Source: Rhizobium gallicum bv. gallicum R602sp | GTDB taxonomy: Bacteria; Pseudomonadota; Alphaproteobacteria; Rhizobiales; Rhizobiaceae | Direction: 5' to 3' | DNA: 64,000 nucleotides | Assembly: GCF_000816845.1 (NCBI RefSeq) | Contig: NZ_CP006878.1 | Coordinates: forward strand, 124,001-188,000 | Shown: piece by piece, positions 18,960-27,586 of the stretch | Layout of the letters: each line of letters starts with the position of its first letter | Numbering within the stretch: position 1 is the first letter of the stretch | The notes under the pieces: model-generated | Seen by the model: the letters and a program-made list of their open reading frames with translations, nothing else | What the model was told of the DNA's origin: nothing | Database searches by the model: none | Translations under genes and position numbers: made by a program

Positions 18960-19364
18960 TCACGGGAACTCTTCGAAGTTTTCCTTCGCGGGGTCGTGAG
19001 CAAGCCACGGTCTGGCGTGGGACAGCCAGACGTTGGACATAGGAACCGAACCAGGATCAGTGTCAAAGGTGCCTGCCCGCAGCACCTTCATCTCCGGGTT
19101 GGCAGGCCGTTCGGCATAAACGTGCGAACCACAGCGTGAGCAGAACCACCTCAGTTTCCCCGGGCTCGACTCAAAGCTGTGAAGGACGTCCTCGCCGCAA
19201 AGCAGCTTGAAGTTCTCACTCTTCACCTTGGCGGCAGTGTTATGATCGGCCGCATGGGACTTTCTGCACGTCTGGCAAAAGCAGTTCCACATCGGGCCGT
19301 CCAGTTCCGACACTTCGTACTGGACCGCTTTACATTGGCAAGATCCGAGGATAGGCATCTTCAA
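18960..19364 (-). CDS. GFA-family (CENP-V/GFA) zinc protein (134 aa)
   Basis: This is a small zinc-binding protein of the glutathione-dependent formaldehyde-activating enzyme family. The cysteine pattern is clear: GSCQCKAVQYE near residue 8, WNCFCQTCRKSHAA near 28 and RWFCSRCGSHVYAE near 73. Members bind glutathione adducts or other small electrophiles; many have no proven enzyme activity. It starts inside the end of the aminotransferase gene (4-bp ATGA overlap), so it is the last gene of the operon that begins at 24133. In this pathway it could handle formaldehyde or formate-like one-carbon products, but that is speculation. Confidence 0.85.
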   Translation of the reverse strand: MKMPILGSCQCKAVQYEVSELDGPMWNCFCQTCRKSHAADHNTAAKVKSENFKLLCGEDVLHSFESSPGKLRWFCSRCGSHVYAERPANPEMKVLRAGTFDTDPGSVPMSNVWLSHARPWLAHDPAKENFEEFP

Positions 19365-20584
19365 AATCCTTTCATCGCTCTATCGTGTTGTGGCAGTCGT
19401 GCGCTCGGAGAAAGCCACCGCTTCAGGTTCCGTGCAGCCTGCCGGATTCTGTCTTCGTTCTCCACGAAAGCCAGCCGTACGTATTCGTCACCCATCTCGC
19501 CAAAACCGATACCGGGCGAAATCGCGACCTGTGCCTTCTCGAGCACGAGTTTCGAAAACTCCAGCGAGCCAAGGTGTCGAAAATCCGGCGGTATCTTGGC
19601 CCATGCGAACATCGTCGCCGCAGGAGCTGGAACGTCGAACCCGGCATCGGCAAATGTCTTGACCAGTGTATCTCTGCGCGTCTTGTAGATGTCTCGGGCC
19701 CGCGCGGCGTCCTCCCCGTCCGAGTTTAGGGCATAGGCGGCGGCGACCTGGATCGGCGTAAATGCTCCGTAGTCCAGGTACGATTTCACGCGCGTCAACG
19801 CTCGGATGAGCCGTTCGTTGCCCACCGCAAACCCAACGCGCCAACCGGGCATAGAGAATGTCTTCGACATCGAGGAGAATTCGACGGCCACGTCGATCGC
19901 GCCGGGGACTTCGAGAACAGACGGCGGCGGACCGTCGAAATAGATTTCAGCGTAGGCGATATCCGACAGAACGATGAGATCGTGCTTCTTCGCGAAGGCG
20001 ATGACGTCCTTATAGAAGTCGAGCGTCGCGACGCGAGCAGTGGGGTTCGACGGGTAGCTTATGATGAGCGCAAGGGGCTTCGGTACCGAATGCCGCACTG
20101 CCATTTCGAGAGGCTGGAAGAAGGTCTCATCCGGCTCGACCGGTACCGACCTTATCACGCCCCCTGCCATGAGAAATCCAAACGTATGGATCGGATAGGA
20201 AGGGTTCGGACAGAGAATGACATCCCCGGGGGCGGTTATGGCCTGTGCCATGTTCGCAAACCCCTCTTTGGACCCGAGCGTCGCAACAACCTGGGTATCC
20301 GGATCAAGCTTCACATTAAACCGGCGGGCGTAATACGCAGCCTGGGCGCGGCGAAGCCCGATAATGCCCTTGGAAGCCGAATAGCGGTGCGTGCGCGGGT
20401 GCTGCACCGCTTCGCATAGCTTGTCCACAACCCATTTTGGCGTGGGAAGATCGGGATTGCCCATTCCAAGATCGATGATGTCGGCTCCGGCCGCGCGCGC
20501 GCTGGTCTTGAGGCGGTTCACCTGGTCGAAGACGTATGGGGGCAAACGCTGTATCTTGTGGAATTCCAACTTCTGGTTCCTCAT
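19361..20584 (-). CDS. Class I/II PLP-dependent aminotransferase (407 aa)
   Basis: This is a fold-type I aminotransferase of the AlaC/aspartate group. I chose the ATG at 20584 (MRNQKLEFHKIQRLPPY), which follows GGAGGACC. The substrate-binding segment IIDLGMGNPDLPTP is near residue 38. The PLP lysine lies in SMSKTFSMPGWRVGFAVG, and the preceding VLSDIAYAEIYFDG contains the conserved aspartate and tyrosine. The length is typical. It probably interconverts alanine, glutamate or aspartate with the corresponding 2-oxo acids, or acts on an amino product of the pathway. It is co-transcribed with the binding protein and LLM oxygenase genes (67 bp downstream of the former), which hints at a nitrogen-containing substrate, though this is weak evidence. 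Confidence 0.88.
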   Translation of the reverse strand: MRNQKLEFHKIQRLPPYVFDQVNRLKTSARAAGADIIDLGMGNPDLPTPKWVVDKLCEAVQHPRTHRYSASKGIIGLRRAQAAYYARRFNVKLDPDTQVVATLGSKEGFANMAQAITAPGDVILCPNPSYPIHTFGFLMAGGVIRSVPVEPDETFFQPLEMAVRHSVPKPLALIISYPSNPTARVATLDFYKDVIAFAKKHDLIVLSDIAYAEIYFDGPPPSVLEVPGAIDVAVEFSSMSKTFSMPGWRVGFAVGNERLIRALTRVKSYLDYGAFTPIQVAAAYALNSDGEDAARARDIYKTRRDTLVKTFADAGFDVPAPAATMFAWAKIPPDFRHLGSLEFSKLVLEKAQVAISPGIGFGEMGDEYVRLAFVENEDRIRQAARNLKRWLSPSARLPQHDRAMKGF

Positions 20585-20651
20585 CGTAGGTCCTCCGCGC
20601 CGACGGATGATGCCGGCGCGGAGGTCGCGGGACAACTTGGGAGGTCGTCGA

Positions 20652-21821
20652 TTACTTCTTCGGCCGCCAGGCCAGCGGATCTTCCGGGCGCTCGAAGTAC
20701 TGTGCTGCTACGTCCGCGGGCCACCATGCATCGCCCTTAGGCTCGATCCACGCCGTGGAGTTCGGATCGCAATCTTCCGGAATTGCTTCCTTCACATCGT
20801 CGATCGTGTAGGGAAGAGCCGGTCGCAGGATCGACTGGATCTTCGGCCCCTGGCCTTGGAGCGTCCGCATCATCACGTCCCACACCAGGCGAGCGTCGGC
20901 CCGCGGCGGCCAGAAGTGGAAGCTCTTGCTGATGAAGTCGGGATTGTTGCGCCAGTAGCACGCCGCCGACGCCTCGCCGCCGAGAACGATTGGCATCATG
21001 TCGCGGCCGGACTGCTGGACCGCGTTGACCACACCGTTTTCCGACGCCGACTGGACGAGGATACCTGCGATTTCGGTGGGGTTCGTCGCGAGGAATTTCT
21101 GGACTTCGACCTGGGCGACCTGATCGGTCCACTTGCCAGCGACATCGCCCACGACGGTGATGTCCTTGTACTCGTCGAACGCCTTCTTGGCACCGACATT
21201 GAAGCTGTCCGACGATGCGAAGCCCGGAATGCCCGAGACCGTCAGCACGTTGCCCTTGCCGCCGATTTCCTCCGCCAGCCATTTCGCGGCCGTGTAGCCG
21301 CCCTGGGTGTTGTTTTCGGTCGCGTTGATCGCGTAGGGCGATGTCACGTAACCCGAGAAGGAGAACACTGGGACGCCCTTGGAGTGCGCGTATTCGATGG
21401 TCTGGTTGATGGCAGTCACGTTCGAGCAGCAGATGATGATGGCATCGACGCCGTCGTCGACCATCTGGCGCATCTGCTGGATTTGCGTCGCGTCCTTCAG
21501 GTCGGACTGCGTGACGACAAGCTCAGATACCAGTCCAGCCTCCTTGTATTTCGGAAGCAGAACCTCGTTCATTTCAGTGAGGATCTGGGCACGCCACGTG
21601 TTGCCGGCATAAGTGGACGCGTAGCCGATTTTCCACGGCGGCGGCCGCTTGGCAACAAAATCCTTGAGCGGCGTACCGCCGAGGGGAATTGCCGGGTCCA
21701 AGAGCTCGTAGAGCTTCTTCTGGTCCGGTGGTAGCGAGTCTAAGCCGTCCGCGAATGCGGCGGTGGTCATCAGGCCTAGCCCGATGATCACGCTCAATGC
21801 GGTGTAAACCTTCTTCAGCAT
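20652..21821 (-). CDS. Sugar-type ABC transporter periplasmic binding protein (389 aa)
   Basis: This is the secreted binding protein for the ABC importer at 14.9-18.5 kb. I chose the ATG at 21821, which follows GGGGAGGAGA and opens a clear signal peptide (LKKVYTALSVIIGLGLMT, cleavage after AFA near residue 24). The mature protein has a ribose-binding-like two-lobe fold, with PPWKIGYAST, VDDGVDAIIICCSNVT, INATENNTQGGY and a C-terminal part rich in Trp/Pro (AWWPADVAAQYFERPED). The same length and strong similarity throughout are seen in the orphan at 4615-5784. It is encoded in the catabolic operon, not next to its permeases, between the LLM oxygenase and the aminotransferase genes. Confidence 0.92.
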   Translation of the reverse strand: MLKKVYTALSVIIGLGLMTTAAFADGLDSLPPDQKKLYELLDPAIPLGGTPLKDFVAKRPPPWKIGYASTYAGNTWRAQILTEMNEVLLPKYKEAGLVSELVVTQSDLKDATQIQQMRQMVDDGVDAIIICCSNVTAINQTIEYAHSKGVPVFSFSGYVTSPYAINATENNTQGGYTAAKWLAEEIGGKGNVLTVSGIPGFASSDSFNVGAKKAFDEYKDITVVGDVAGKWTDQVAQVEVQKFLATNPTEIAGILVQSASENGVVNAVQQSGRDMMPIVLGGEASAACYWRNNPDFISKSFHFWPPRADARLVWDVMMRTLQGQGPKIQSILRPALPYTIDDVKEAIPEDCDPNSTAWIEPKGDAWWPADVAAQYFERPEDPLAWRPKK

Positions 21822-21949
21822 GTGTAGGGTCTCCTCCCCTTCGTACATCCGCTACAGCAGTTGACGCCGTTGGCGTCGAGCCACGGAATTGGTGAAACGT
21901 GTTTCGATCTCGGATTGGTGGCGGGCGGCTTGCGCCGCCCGCGGAACGG

Positions 21950-23074
21950 TCAGTTTCGGAGGCCAGCCTGTTTCAGCAGGGGCATCACGCGGTCGTTGAA
22001 GAACGGCAGCTCTTCGTTGTAGTCGACCATCGTGAGAAGCGCGCCGTCGACGCCGGTATTGCTCAATGCGACGAGCTTGTCGGCGACTTGTTCCGGCGTT
22101 CCGACGATCGGGTAGCCGCCCCAGCCAGCGATAAAGCGCTCCTTGAACTTCTGGTACATCTCCGCCGAGTGGTTCTGTGACTGAACCTGAAGAACCTCGC
22201 AGATGTTTTCGCAGGCTTCCCAGTCGCCTTTCTGGTTCACGTAGTAGTCATAGTAGTCCTGGGCTTCCTTTTCGGTCTCGCGAACGACGACCGGGCACGC
22301 GGTGAAGGTTCCGAGTTCGCGCTTGTATTCCTCGCGAGCTAGCTCCTTCACCTTCTTCACCCAGGCTGTGCCCGATTCCATGTCCTGCATGAAGCCGAAG
22401 TTGAAGTCGCAGAACTTCGCGGTGAAGTGCAGGCCCTTGCCCGAGGAGCCGGCGCAAATGAGGACCGGGCGGCCCGCCTCCTTGTTGTAGGGCTTCGGCT
22501 CGCTGAACGCGTCTTTCACCTTGAGGAACTGGCCGTCATAGGTGACACCGTTCTTCTTCCACAAGGTGTCAACGATTTCCATCCATTCGGTGGCATATTC
22601 GTAACGGGTGTCGTGCTCCATCATAGGAACGCCGAACATCTCCATTTCCGGGGTAAACCAACCCGTCACCAGGTTCAGGCCGTATCTGCCCTTCGAAATA
22701 TTGTCGATCGTCGTCGCCATCTTCGTCGCGACGATCGGGTTCAGGGTCGGGATATGCGTCGTCGAGAAAAACTGCAGCTTCGTGGTCACGGCAGCCAGGG
22801 CCGCGGCCCACGTGAACGTGTCCATGTTCACGCCGTTGAAGTTCGTCGGCCCGCCGAAACCGCGCCACCGGGCGATCGGCACCATGCATTCCCACCCAGC
22901 CGCTTCGAGCTTTTTGGCAATTTCGACATTGTGTTCGAAAGTCGGTTCGAACGTCGATTCCGCGGTGGTGATGGCGCAAGCGCTCGAACAATTTGTTCCA
23001 AATACGCCAAGTTTTAGCTTGTTGCCGTTAAACATAGGGTTTCCGGCGGCGCGGAAATCATCGCTGGTCGTCAT
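21950..23074 (-). CDS. LLM-class flavin-dependent monooxygenase, RutA-like (374 aa)
   Basis: This is a bacterial-luciferase-like (TIM barrel) oxygenase that uses reduced FMN and O2. I chose the ATG at 23074, which follows TGGAGGAGAC. The segments RWRGFGG, LAAVTTKLQFF, TIDNISKGRYGLNLVTGW, TRYEYATEWMEIV, GQFLKVKDAFSEPKP and ICAGSSGKGLHF line up with RutA, the enzyme that opens the uracil ring by N-C bond cleavage; DMSO2 and pyridine ring oxygenases are related. RutB/RutC homologues are missing here, so uracil itself is unlikely to be the substrate. It is probably the key catabolic enzyme of the island. Reduced FMN could come from the reductase at 23624-24133 or the one at 14388-14897. A type II Baeyer-Villiger reaction is an alternative for this superfamily. 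Confidence 0.9.
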   Translation of the reverse strand: MTTSDDFRAAGNPMFNGNKLKLGVFGTNCSSACAITTAESTFEPTFEHNVEIAKKLEAAGWECMVPIARWRGFGGPTNFNGVNMDTFTWAAALAAVTTKLQFFSTTHIPTLNPIVATKMATTIDNISKGRYGLNLVTGWFTPEMEMFGVPMMEHDTRYEYATEWMEIVDTLWKKNGVTYDGQFLKVKDAFSEPKPYNKEAGRPVLICAGSSGKGLHFTAKFCDFNFGFMQDMESGTAWVKKVKELAREEYKRELGTFTACPVVVRETEKEAQDYYDYYVNQKGDWEACENICEVLQVQSQNHSAEMYQKFKERFIAGWGGYPIVGTPEQVADKLVALSNTGVDGALLTMVDYNEELPFFNDRVMPLLKQAGLRN

Positions 23075-23130
23075 ATTGAAGTCTCCTCCACAGAGTTGGT
23101 CTGTTCCCGGCCCGAAAGCCGGGGTACCAT

Positions 23131-23550
23131 TCAGATGCCCATGTCCTCGAAGACTTCCTGCGCGACGCGGAAACTGTCGATCGCCGCCGGCACGCCGCAA
23201 TAGATTGCGACCTGAAGGAAGACTTCGCGAAGCTCGTCCTTGCTGAGGCCGTTATTGATCGCGCCGCGAACGTGCAATTTCAACTCGTGGGGGCGGTTAA
23301 GGGCGGAAATCATGCCCAGATTGAGAAGGCTGCGTGACCGGCGGTCGAGGCCGGGCCTGTTCCAGATCTCGTTCCAGCAATACTCGGTGACAAGCTCCTG
23401 CATCGGCCAGTTGAACTCCGTCGCCTTGTTTACCGAAGCGTCGACATATGCACCGCCAAGAACCTCCCGACGGGTCTGCAGACCCTTCTCGAACCGTTCA
23501 CTGACGGGACGCCCATTCACTTGCGATTTCACATCGGTGGCAATAGTCAC
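23131..23550 (-). CDS. Carboxymuconolactone decarboxylase-family protein (139 aa)
   Basis: This is an all-helical AhpD/CMD-fold protein. It starts with GTG at 23550 after GAGGAGTTTGATC. It carries the CMD-like pattern LDRRSRSLLNLGMISALNRPHELKLHVRGAINNG and the C-terminal VFLQVAIYCGVPAAIDSF. There is no CxxC redox pair, so it resembles 4-carboxymuconolactone decarboxylase and not the AhpD peroxidase type. It could act on a lactone or a beta-keto acid formed after ring opening. It lies between the flavin reductase and LLM oxygenase genes, 56 bp from the latter. Confidence 0.88.
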   Translation of the reverse strand: MTIATDVKSQVNGRPVSERFEKGLQTRREVLGGAYVDASVNKATEFNWPMQELVTEYCWNEIWNRPGLDRRSRSLLNLGMISALNRPHELKLHVRGAINNGLSKDELREVFLQVAIYCGVPAAIDSFRVAQEVFEDMGI

Positions 23551-23623
23551 GGATCAAACTCCTCATTATCGGCCGAAAGGCATTTGGTGGATGTCAAAGG
23601 CCGAAAAAGCTCGGCCAAACGTT

Positions 23624-24133
23624 TCAGGCGGCAGCATCGATCAGCGCTGCCGATCGAACCAATTTCCCGTCCTCGTAGAGAAGCGGGGCAATATTCTCGA
23701 TAAACCGGGCCTCGATGACTTCGCCGAGAACGACGTCATGGGTGCCGACGGTAACGGCGGAGTTGAGGCTGCAAACGAATGCTGCCTGGGCGTCGGCAAG
23801 GATGGGTACTCCCCCAGCCGCGATCCACTCACCATGCGCAAACCTCTCCTCTCCCTTCAGCTTTCCACTGAACAGCGGAACCAAAGGCGCATGGCTAAGA
23901 TGCAGCATGTTGACCGCGAATTTTCCCGTAAGCTTGAGTGGGCCGCTGATCGAAGCAGATTGGTTGATGCAAACCAGGAGGGTCGGCGGGTCAGCCGTCA
24001 CCGACTGGACGGCGGTTGCAGCCATGCCGTAACGGGCACCTTCCCATTCCGTTGTGATCAGGCAAATTGTCGATGTGAACCGGCGCAAAGCGGTCTTGAA
24101 CGCCGCTTGCGCTGCTATTTCAGCACCAGCCAT
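23624..24133 (-). CDS. Flavin reductase of the HpaC/RutF type (169 aa)
   Basis: This is a small split-barrel NAD(P)H:flavin oxidoreductase that supplies reduced flavin to a partner oxygenase. The start follows GGGGAGGTAACC. The typical features are FKTALRRFTSTICLITT near residue 12, YGMAATAVQSVTADPPTLLVCINQSASI (flavin binding) near 36, FAVNMLHLSH near 72 and the C-terminal GTHDVVLGEVIEA. It is the first gene of the operon flavin reductase-CMD-LLM oxygenase-binding protein-aminotransferase-GFA. Two GntR-type sites lie between it and the divergent SDR gene. Confidence 0.9.
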   Translation of the reverse strand: MAGAEIAAQAAFKTALRRFTSTICLITTEWEGARYGMAATAVQSVTADPPTLLVCINQSASISGPLKLTGKFAVNMLHLSHAPLVPLFSGKLKGEERFAHGEWIAAGGVPILADAQAAFVCSLNSAVTVGTHDVVLGEVIEARFIENIAPLLYEDGKLVRSAALIDAAA

Positions 24134-24165
24134 GGTTACCTCCCCAAGTCATTTGATAGCCAAGA

Positions 24166-24192
24166 TAAGCAGATTAGCAGACAATCTGTCAA
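24166..24192. promoter_or_regulatory. GntR-type operator B1, upstream of the oxygenase operon
   Basis: The sequence reads CAGATTAGCAGACAATCTGTC, which on the other strand is the same motif as at 18582 with arms GACAGATT and AATCTG. It ends about 35 bp upstream of the flavin reductase start at 24133. Confidence 0.68.
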
Positions 24193-24208
24193 CACGTTTT
24201 ATTCGTCA

Positions 24209-24230
24209 TTGACAGATTGTCTGCGAAAAT
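24209..24230. promoter_or_regulatory. GntR-type operator B2, upstream of the SDR gene
   Basis: TTGACAGATTGTCTG is followed by a weaker right half (CGAAAAT). It lies 33 bp before the SDR start at 24263. With B1 it forms a tandem pair in the divergent promoter region. Confidence 0.6.
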
Positions 24231-24262
24231 GTTTTCTCGATACAGCGAAAGAGGAGACGATT

Positions 24263-25030
24263 ATGGATCTGGAATCGAAAGTATGTGTGGTGACCGGGGC
24301 TGGCAGCGGGATCGGGCGCGCAACAGCTGAACTGTTTGCGCGCCAGGGCGCTAAGGTTGGCGTCGTCGACGTCAACATCGATGCCGCACGAGACGTCGCG
24401 CGAGAAATGGGGACAGGTGCGATCGCGTTAAAGGCCGATGTGTCTTTGTCCGCCGAAGTCGAGGCGATGGTTAGGTCAGTTAAGGAAAAATGGGGGCGTA
24501 TCGACGTTCTCGTCAACAACGCGGGGTTCGGAATGACCGGAAACGTCACGACCATCGCCGAATCCGACTGGGACCGGATCATGGCGGTGAACGTGAAGGG
24601 GATATTCCTATGCTCGAAATACGTGGTTCCCATTATGGCGGAACAGGGCAGCGGATCCATTATTAACACGACCTCATACACGGCCGTGTCAGCCATCGCT
24701 AACCGCACGGCCTACGTGGCGTCGAAAGGCGCGATCTCGGCACTCACGAGAGCCATGGCACTGGACCACGCAAAAGACGGGATCCGCGTCAACGCTGTCG
24801 CCCCCGGAACGATCGACTCGCCCTATTTCACCAAGATTTTCGCCGAAGCGGCAGACCCGCAAGCCCTGCGGGAAGACTTCAACGCCCGTGCAGCCCTGCA
24901 CCGGATGGGCGACCCGGAAGAGATCGCCGAGGCGATGCTTTTTCTAGCTTCGGACCGCTCGCGGTTTGCGACCGGAAGCACTCTCACCGTCGACGGAGGA
25001 TCGTCGATCGGGAACCACTTGGTGCGCTAA
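24263..25030 (+). CDS. Short-chain dehydrogenase/reductase (255 aa)
   Basis: This is an NAD(P)-dependent SDR of the classical FabG-like type. I chose the ATG at 24263 after GAGGAGACG; the frame is open for a kilobase upstream without meaning. The cofactor motif TGAGSGIGRA is near residue 13, an acidic residue after strand 2 (VVDVN) suggests NAD preference, NNAG is near 89, the catalytic Ser and YVASK motif (TAYVASKGAISALTRAMA) is near 155, and the C-terminal FATGSTLTVDGG is present. It is divergent from the oxygenase operon and shares its control region with two GntR sites. It probably oxidises a hydroxyl group of the imported compound or of an intermediate. Confidence 0.93.
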   Translation: MDLESKVCVVTGAGSGIGRATAELFARQGAKVGVVDVNIDAARDVAREMGTGAIALKADVSLSAEVEAMVRSVKEKWGRIDVLVNNAGFGMTGNVTTIAESDWDRIMAVNVKGIFLCSKYVVPIMAEQGSGSIINTTSYTAVSAIANRTAYVASKGAISALTRAMALDHAKDGIRVNAVAPGTIDSPYFTKIFAEAADPQALREDFNARAALHRMGDPEEIAEAMLFLASDRSRFATGSTLTVDGGSSIGNHLVR

Positions 25031-25048
25031 AGCACATGGGTGCTGATG

Positions 25049-25083
25049 GGTGCCTCCTTCTTGACCAAGGGGAGGCACCTTTA
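25049..25083 (+). terminator. Intrinsic terminator after the SDR gene
   Basis: GGTGCCTCC and GGAGGCACC form a perfect 9-bp stem followed by TTTA, 19 bp after the stop. The following 320 bp to 25404 hold nothing that I can support. Confidence 0.75.
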
Positions 25084-25404
25084 CTGTGGCAACTACATGT
25101 CGGAAACACAGAGGCCCGCGGCGGGAAGATAGAGATCACGCGCAAGGCTGCGTGATCAGGACCCTGCGATGAGACGCCGCTACGGCATTTTTTAAACGCA
25201 TCGCCGCGCCTGATCCTTCACTCAGATATCGCAGGAATTTTTCCAATTTCTTACCGGAATTTCTCGGGAGCGTGAGGATGCCGCCCGCGATGCCGGCTGT
25301 GTCATCGCCGGGACGCCAATTGCGAAGCCTCGGTAGGCGCCCGCCCACTTTCAAATTTGATCGCCCGGCGTGTTGCACCGAGCGACCAGAGTCACTGCGA
25401 CCGC

Positions 25405-26637
25405 TTAGCGCGCGGCTTGCCGTACGAACTCGAGCCCTTTTACAAGATAGCTCCGAAAGAAATTCGGGTGTTCGCACATGGGGAAATGACCCAGCCCATC
25501 CATGACGAGGTGGAGGCATCCCGGAATAAGTTCGGCGAGCCTGGCCCCATCCGCCGGAGTGGCTGAGTAGTCATAGTCGCCCGAGAGCAGCGCCACCGGG
25601 GCGCGCGACGGGTCAATCCGGGGAGCTGTCACTGCTCCGTCGAACTCGTCGCTGTAGAAGGAAAGATCGCCTGGGTAAACTCCGGGTGCTCCCTGCGAAT
25701 AGATCCAGCTTGACCTCCTGCGCTCCCCTGCGGGGCTGAGTGGGCTCATGATCCCTCTGACATACGCCGAGTTATGAAGTGAGCCGTGTACGTTTACGTT
25801 GTGCTGGTATGGGTTCCGGCGTCCCTTGGAGCGGAAAGGTGGCTCGATCGCCACGATCCCGAGGACATGCTCCGGCCGTTCCGCGGCGAGAACCAGCGAC
25901 ATTGCCGCGCCCATGGACCCACCCGCGACAATCGCCTTTTCGCGAACCACCTGTTCGAGTATGGCCGTGCACCATTTCAGGTACAGCGATGCCGTGAGCT
26001 TGTAGGGTGCGCCGTCCCATGTCAGCGGCGGCATGGACCGACCGTGGAATGGTAGGTCAACCGCGATCAGCCTGTAGTTTTTCGCAAGCTCGGTGTCCGC
26101 CAGCTGAGGCAAGAATTGGCGGCTATCCGCTCCGGCGGTGTGGAGAAACAGGACCGGCACCCCCTCGCCTGCTTCTTCGTAATATATTTCATGGGGGACG
26201 TCATCGATATCGACGACGGCATACTGCCCCCGGATTTGACGCAGGTCGCGTTGCGCATGCTCCGCTTTCATCTCGGGGGACGTTACGACGAGCTCAATCA
26301 CCCGTTCCAGAGCCGGGCGTGCTTTCGCGAGGGCGAGCGGTGAGCCGGCGATCTCGAAGAGAGGGTTTGCAAGCTGTAACGCCGTGAAGGAGTGAAAGGT
26401 GGCGGGCGGCGGCGTCATCAGAAGCTGCTCCCAGGCGTCCGCAGTGGCCCTCACTGTCACCTGGGGGTCATCGCTTTCCCCCGAGATCGCCGCGCCGCCT
26501 TCAGCGAAATTGAGGGCGATCACCTGATCGCCGACGTAAAAGGCGATGTCCATTGTCAGGTCCGGAGTGAGCCGGGGCAATTCCCGATCCCCAAGAGCCT
26601 CCGCTATGCGGGACCGCAATTTATTAAAAGTGCCCAA
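25405..26637 (-). CDS. Alpha/beta hydrolase with N-terminal SCP2-like domain (410 aa)
   Basis: This two-part protein has an N-terminal 120-residue region that resembles a sterol-carrier (SCP2) fold (MDIAFYVGDQVIALNF, then ATADAWEQLL), followed by an alpha/beta hydrolase with the oxyanion segment LFLHTAGADSR, the nucleophile elbow GGSMGAA, an acid in GDYDYS and the catalytic His in GLGHFPM. It is probably an esterase or lactonase of the pathway. I chose a TTG start at 26637, which sits 5 bp after GGGAGG; the first upstream ATG (26673) lacks a ribosome binding site. It forms a single-gene unit with a GntR-type site 66 bp upstream. The fusion with an SCP2-like domain could help bind a hydrophobic substrate. 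Confidence 0.85.
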   Translation of the reverse strand: MGTFNKLRSRIAEALGDRELPRLTPDLTMDIAFYVGDQVIALNFAEGGAAISGESDDPQVTVRATADAWEQLLMTPPPATFHSFTALQLANPLFEIAGSPLALAKARPALERVIELVVTSPEMKAEHAQRDLRQIRGQYAVVDIDDVPHEIYYEEAGEGVPVLFLHTAGADSRQFLPQLADTELAKNYRLIAVDLPFHGRSMPPLTWDGAPYKLTASLYLKWCTAILEQVVREKAIVAGGSMGAAMSLVLAAERPEHVLGIVAIEPPFRSKGRRNPYQHNVNVHGSLHNSAYVRGIMSPLSPAGERRRSSWIYSQGAPGVYPGDLSFYSDEFDGAVTAPRIDPSRAPVALLSGDYDYSATPADGARLAELIPGCLHLVMDGLGHFPMCEHPNFFRSYLVKGLEFVRQAAR

Positions 26638-26702
26638 AGCAACCTCCCTGTTCGAACGAGCGCCAGGCCGCACGCATCGGCAGCGCCATGACTTCGAATA
26701 AG

Positions 26703-26725
26703 CAGATTATCAGACAATCTGTCAA
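26703..26725. promoter_or_regulatory. GntR-type operator C, upstream of the hydrolase gene
   Basis: The sequence reads CAGATTATCAGACAATCTGTC; the reverse strand gives GACAGATTGTCTGATAATCTG. The core TTGTCTGATAA is the same as in site F. It lies between the hydrolase start and the end of the GntR gene. Confidence 0.68.
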
Positions 26726-26745
26726 TACCGGCTGTTGCCGCTTTT

Positions 26746-27435
26746 TCAATCGCCGTCGTTTTCGGAGGTTTTACGAAGGTAGTCCAGTGCGACTTTAGCC
26801 GCCATATCGATGTGGTACTTGCAGGCTGCGGCGGCTTTCGCTCCGTTTCGGTCAGTAATGGCCGCAGCGATCTCCTTTATCTCTTCCACACTGTGGTTCA
26901 AGCGCCCCGGCTGCGTCATCGACGTCATGCGCAGGAGAGTCACCCGATTGTGGAGCGATGTCAGCATTTGCTTGACGAAGACGTTTCCACTCCCTTGCAT
27001 CAGGCAATCGTAAAACGCGGTTTTCGCCTTGATGAGCCTGCTCCCACCGCCGCTTGCCGCCGCTTCCGCAAACTCAGCAACCGCCTCATTGAGTGTATGG
27101 ATATCCTGGGCGGTTCCGTTTTCAGCGAATTCCTTTCCGGCATAGCTCTCTAGCAAAGCCCTGACGCTGTAGAGCTGAGCGGCTTCTTCGTAAGTGATAG
27201 TGCTGACGACGGGACCGCGGTGCGGATAGCTGGTAATGAGGCCCTCGGCCTCGAGTTGTCGAAGCGCCTCGCGGATTGATGTCCGTCCTACACCGATCGA
27301 CTCGCAGAGTTCTCGCTCAACGAGGCGCTGACCCGGCTTGAAACGACCGCTTGATATCGCCTGCCGCAGTTTATCTTCTACCTGAGTGCGCAATGTGGCA
27401 CTCTGTCGTGCAATCTGTAAATCCATATCACCCAT
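26746..27435 (-). CDS. GntR-family (FCD/FadR type) transcriptional regulator (229 aa)
   Basis: This is a ligand-responsive repressor or activator. The N-terminal winged helix-turn-helix reads LRQAISSGRFKPGQRLVERE and VGRTSIREALRQLEAEGLI (about residues 22-63). The C-terminal helical FCD domain binds a metal and an organic-acid-like effector; likely ligands are D in FYDCL, H in SLHNRVTLLR and H in CKYHIDMAAK. ATG 27435 or 27426 are both possible starts; a TTG at 27444 is less likely. It sits in the middle of the island. Near-identical palindromes before the surrounding transcription units, including one upstream of this gene, make it the likely regulator of the whole island with autoregulation. 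Confidence 0.92.
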   Translation of the reverse strand: MGDMDLQIARQSATLRTQVEDKLRQAISSGRFKPGQRLVERELCESIGVGRTSIREALRQLEAEGLITSYPHRGPVVSTITYEEAAQLYSVRALLESYAGKEFAENGTAQDIHTLNEAVAEFAEAAASGGGSRLIKAKTAFYDCLMQGSGNVFVKQMLTSLHNRVTLLRMTSMTQPGRLNHSVEEIKEIAAAITDRNGAKAAAACKYHIDMAAKVALDYLRKTSENDGD

Positions 27436-27512
27436 TGGATCCAAAAGTCCGTTTTACCAAGGCCGAACGCGGCCGCGCACGTCATGGTACTATATGGTGG
27501 GTTATCCTAATG

Positions 27513-27534
27513 AGACAACCCGATTGTCTGACAA
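27513..27534. promoter_or_regulatory. GntR-type operator D, upstream of the regulator gene
   Basis: AGACAA and TTGTCT arms are separated by 5 bp (27513-27529), overlapping the perfect 11-bp palindrome TTGTCTGACAA (27524-27534). It lies about 80 bp upstream of the GntR gene and fits autoregulation. Confidence 0.6.
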
Positions 27535-27586
27535 AAGCGAAGAACGCCCTAGCTTTGTCTCTTACCGGACATTCCACGCGTCCCCA

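Noticed and set aside
20391..21734. Plus-strand open frame of 447 codons opposite the binding protein gene
   Set aside because: It is a high-GC antisense shadow of the clear binding protein on the minus strand, without a ribosome binding site or family.
21950..24133. A Rut-type uracil degradation operon
   Set aside because: RutA-like and RutF-like proteins are present, but RutB, RutC, RutD, RutE and RutG types are absent or replaced by unrelated proteins.
23240..25030. A 596-codon open frame that includes the SDR gene
   Set aside because: Only the last 255 codons from 24263 resemble a protein family and have a ribosome binding site; the upstream part is antisense to the flavin reductase and CMD genes.
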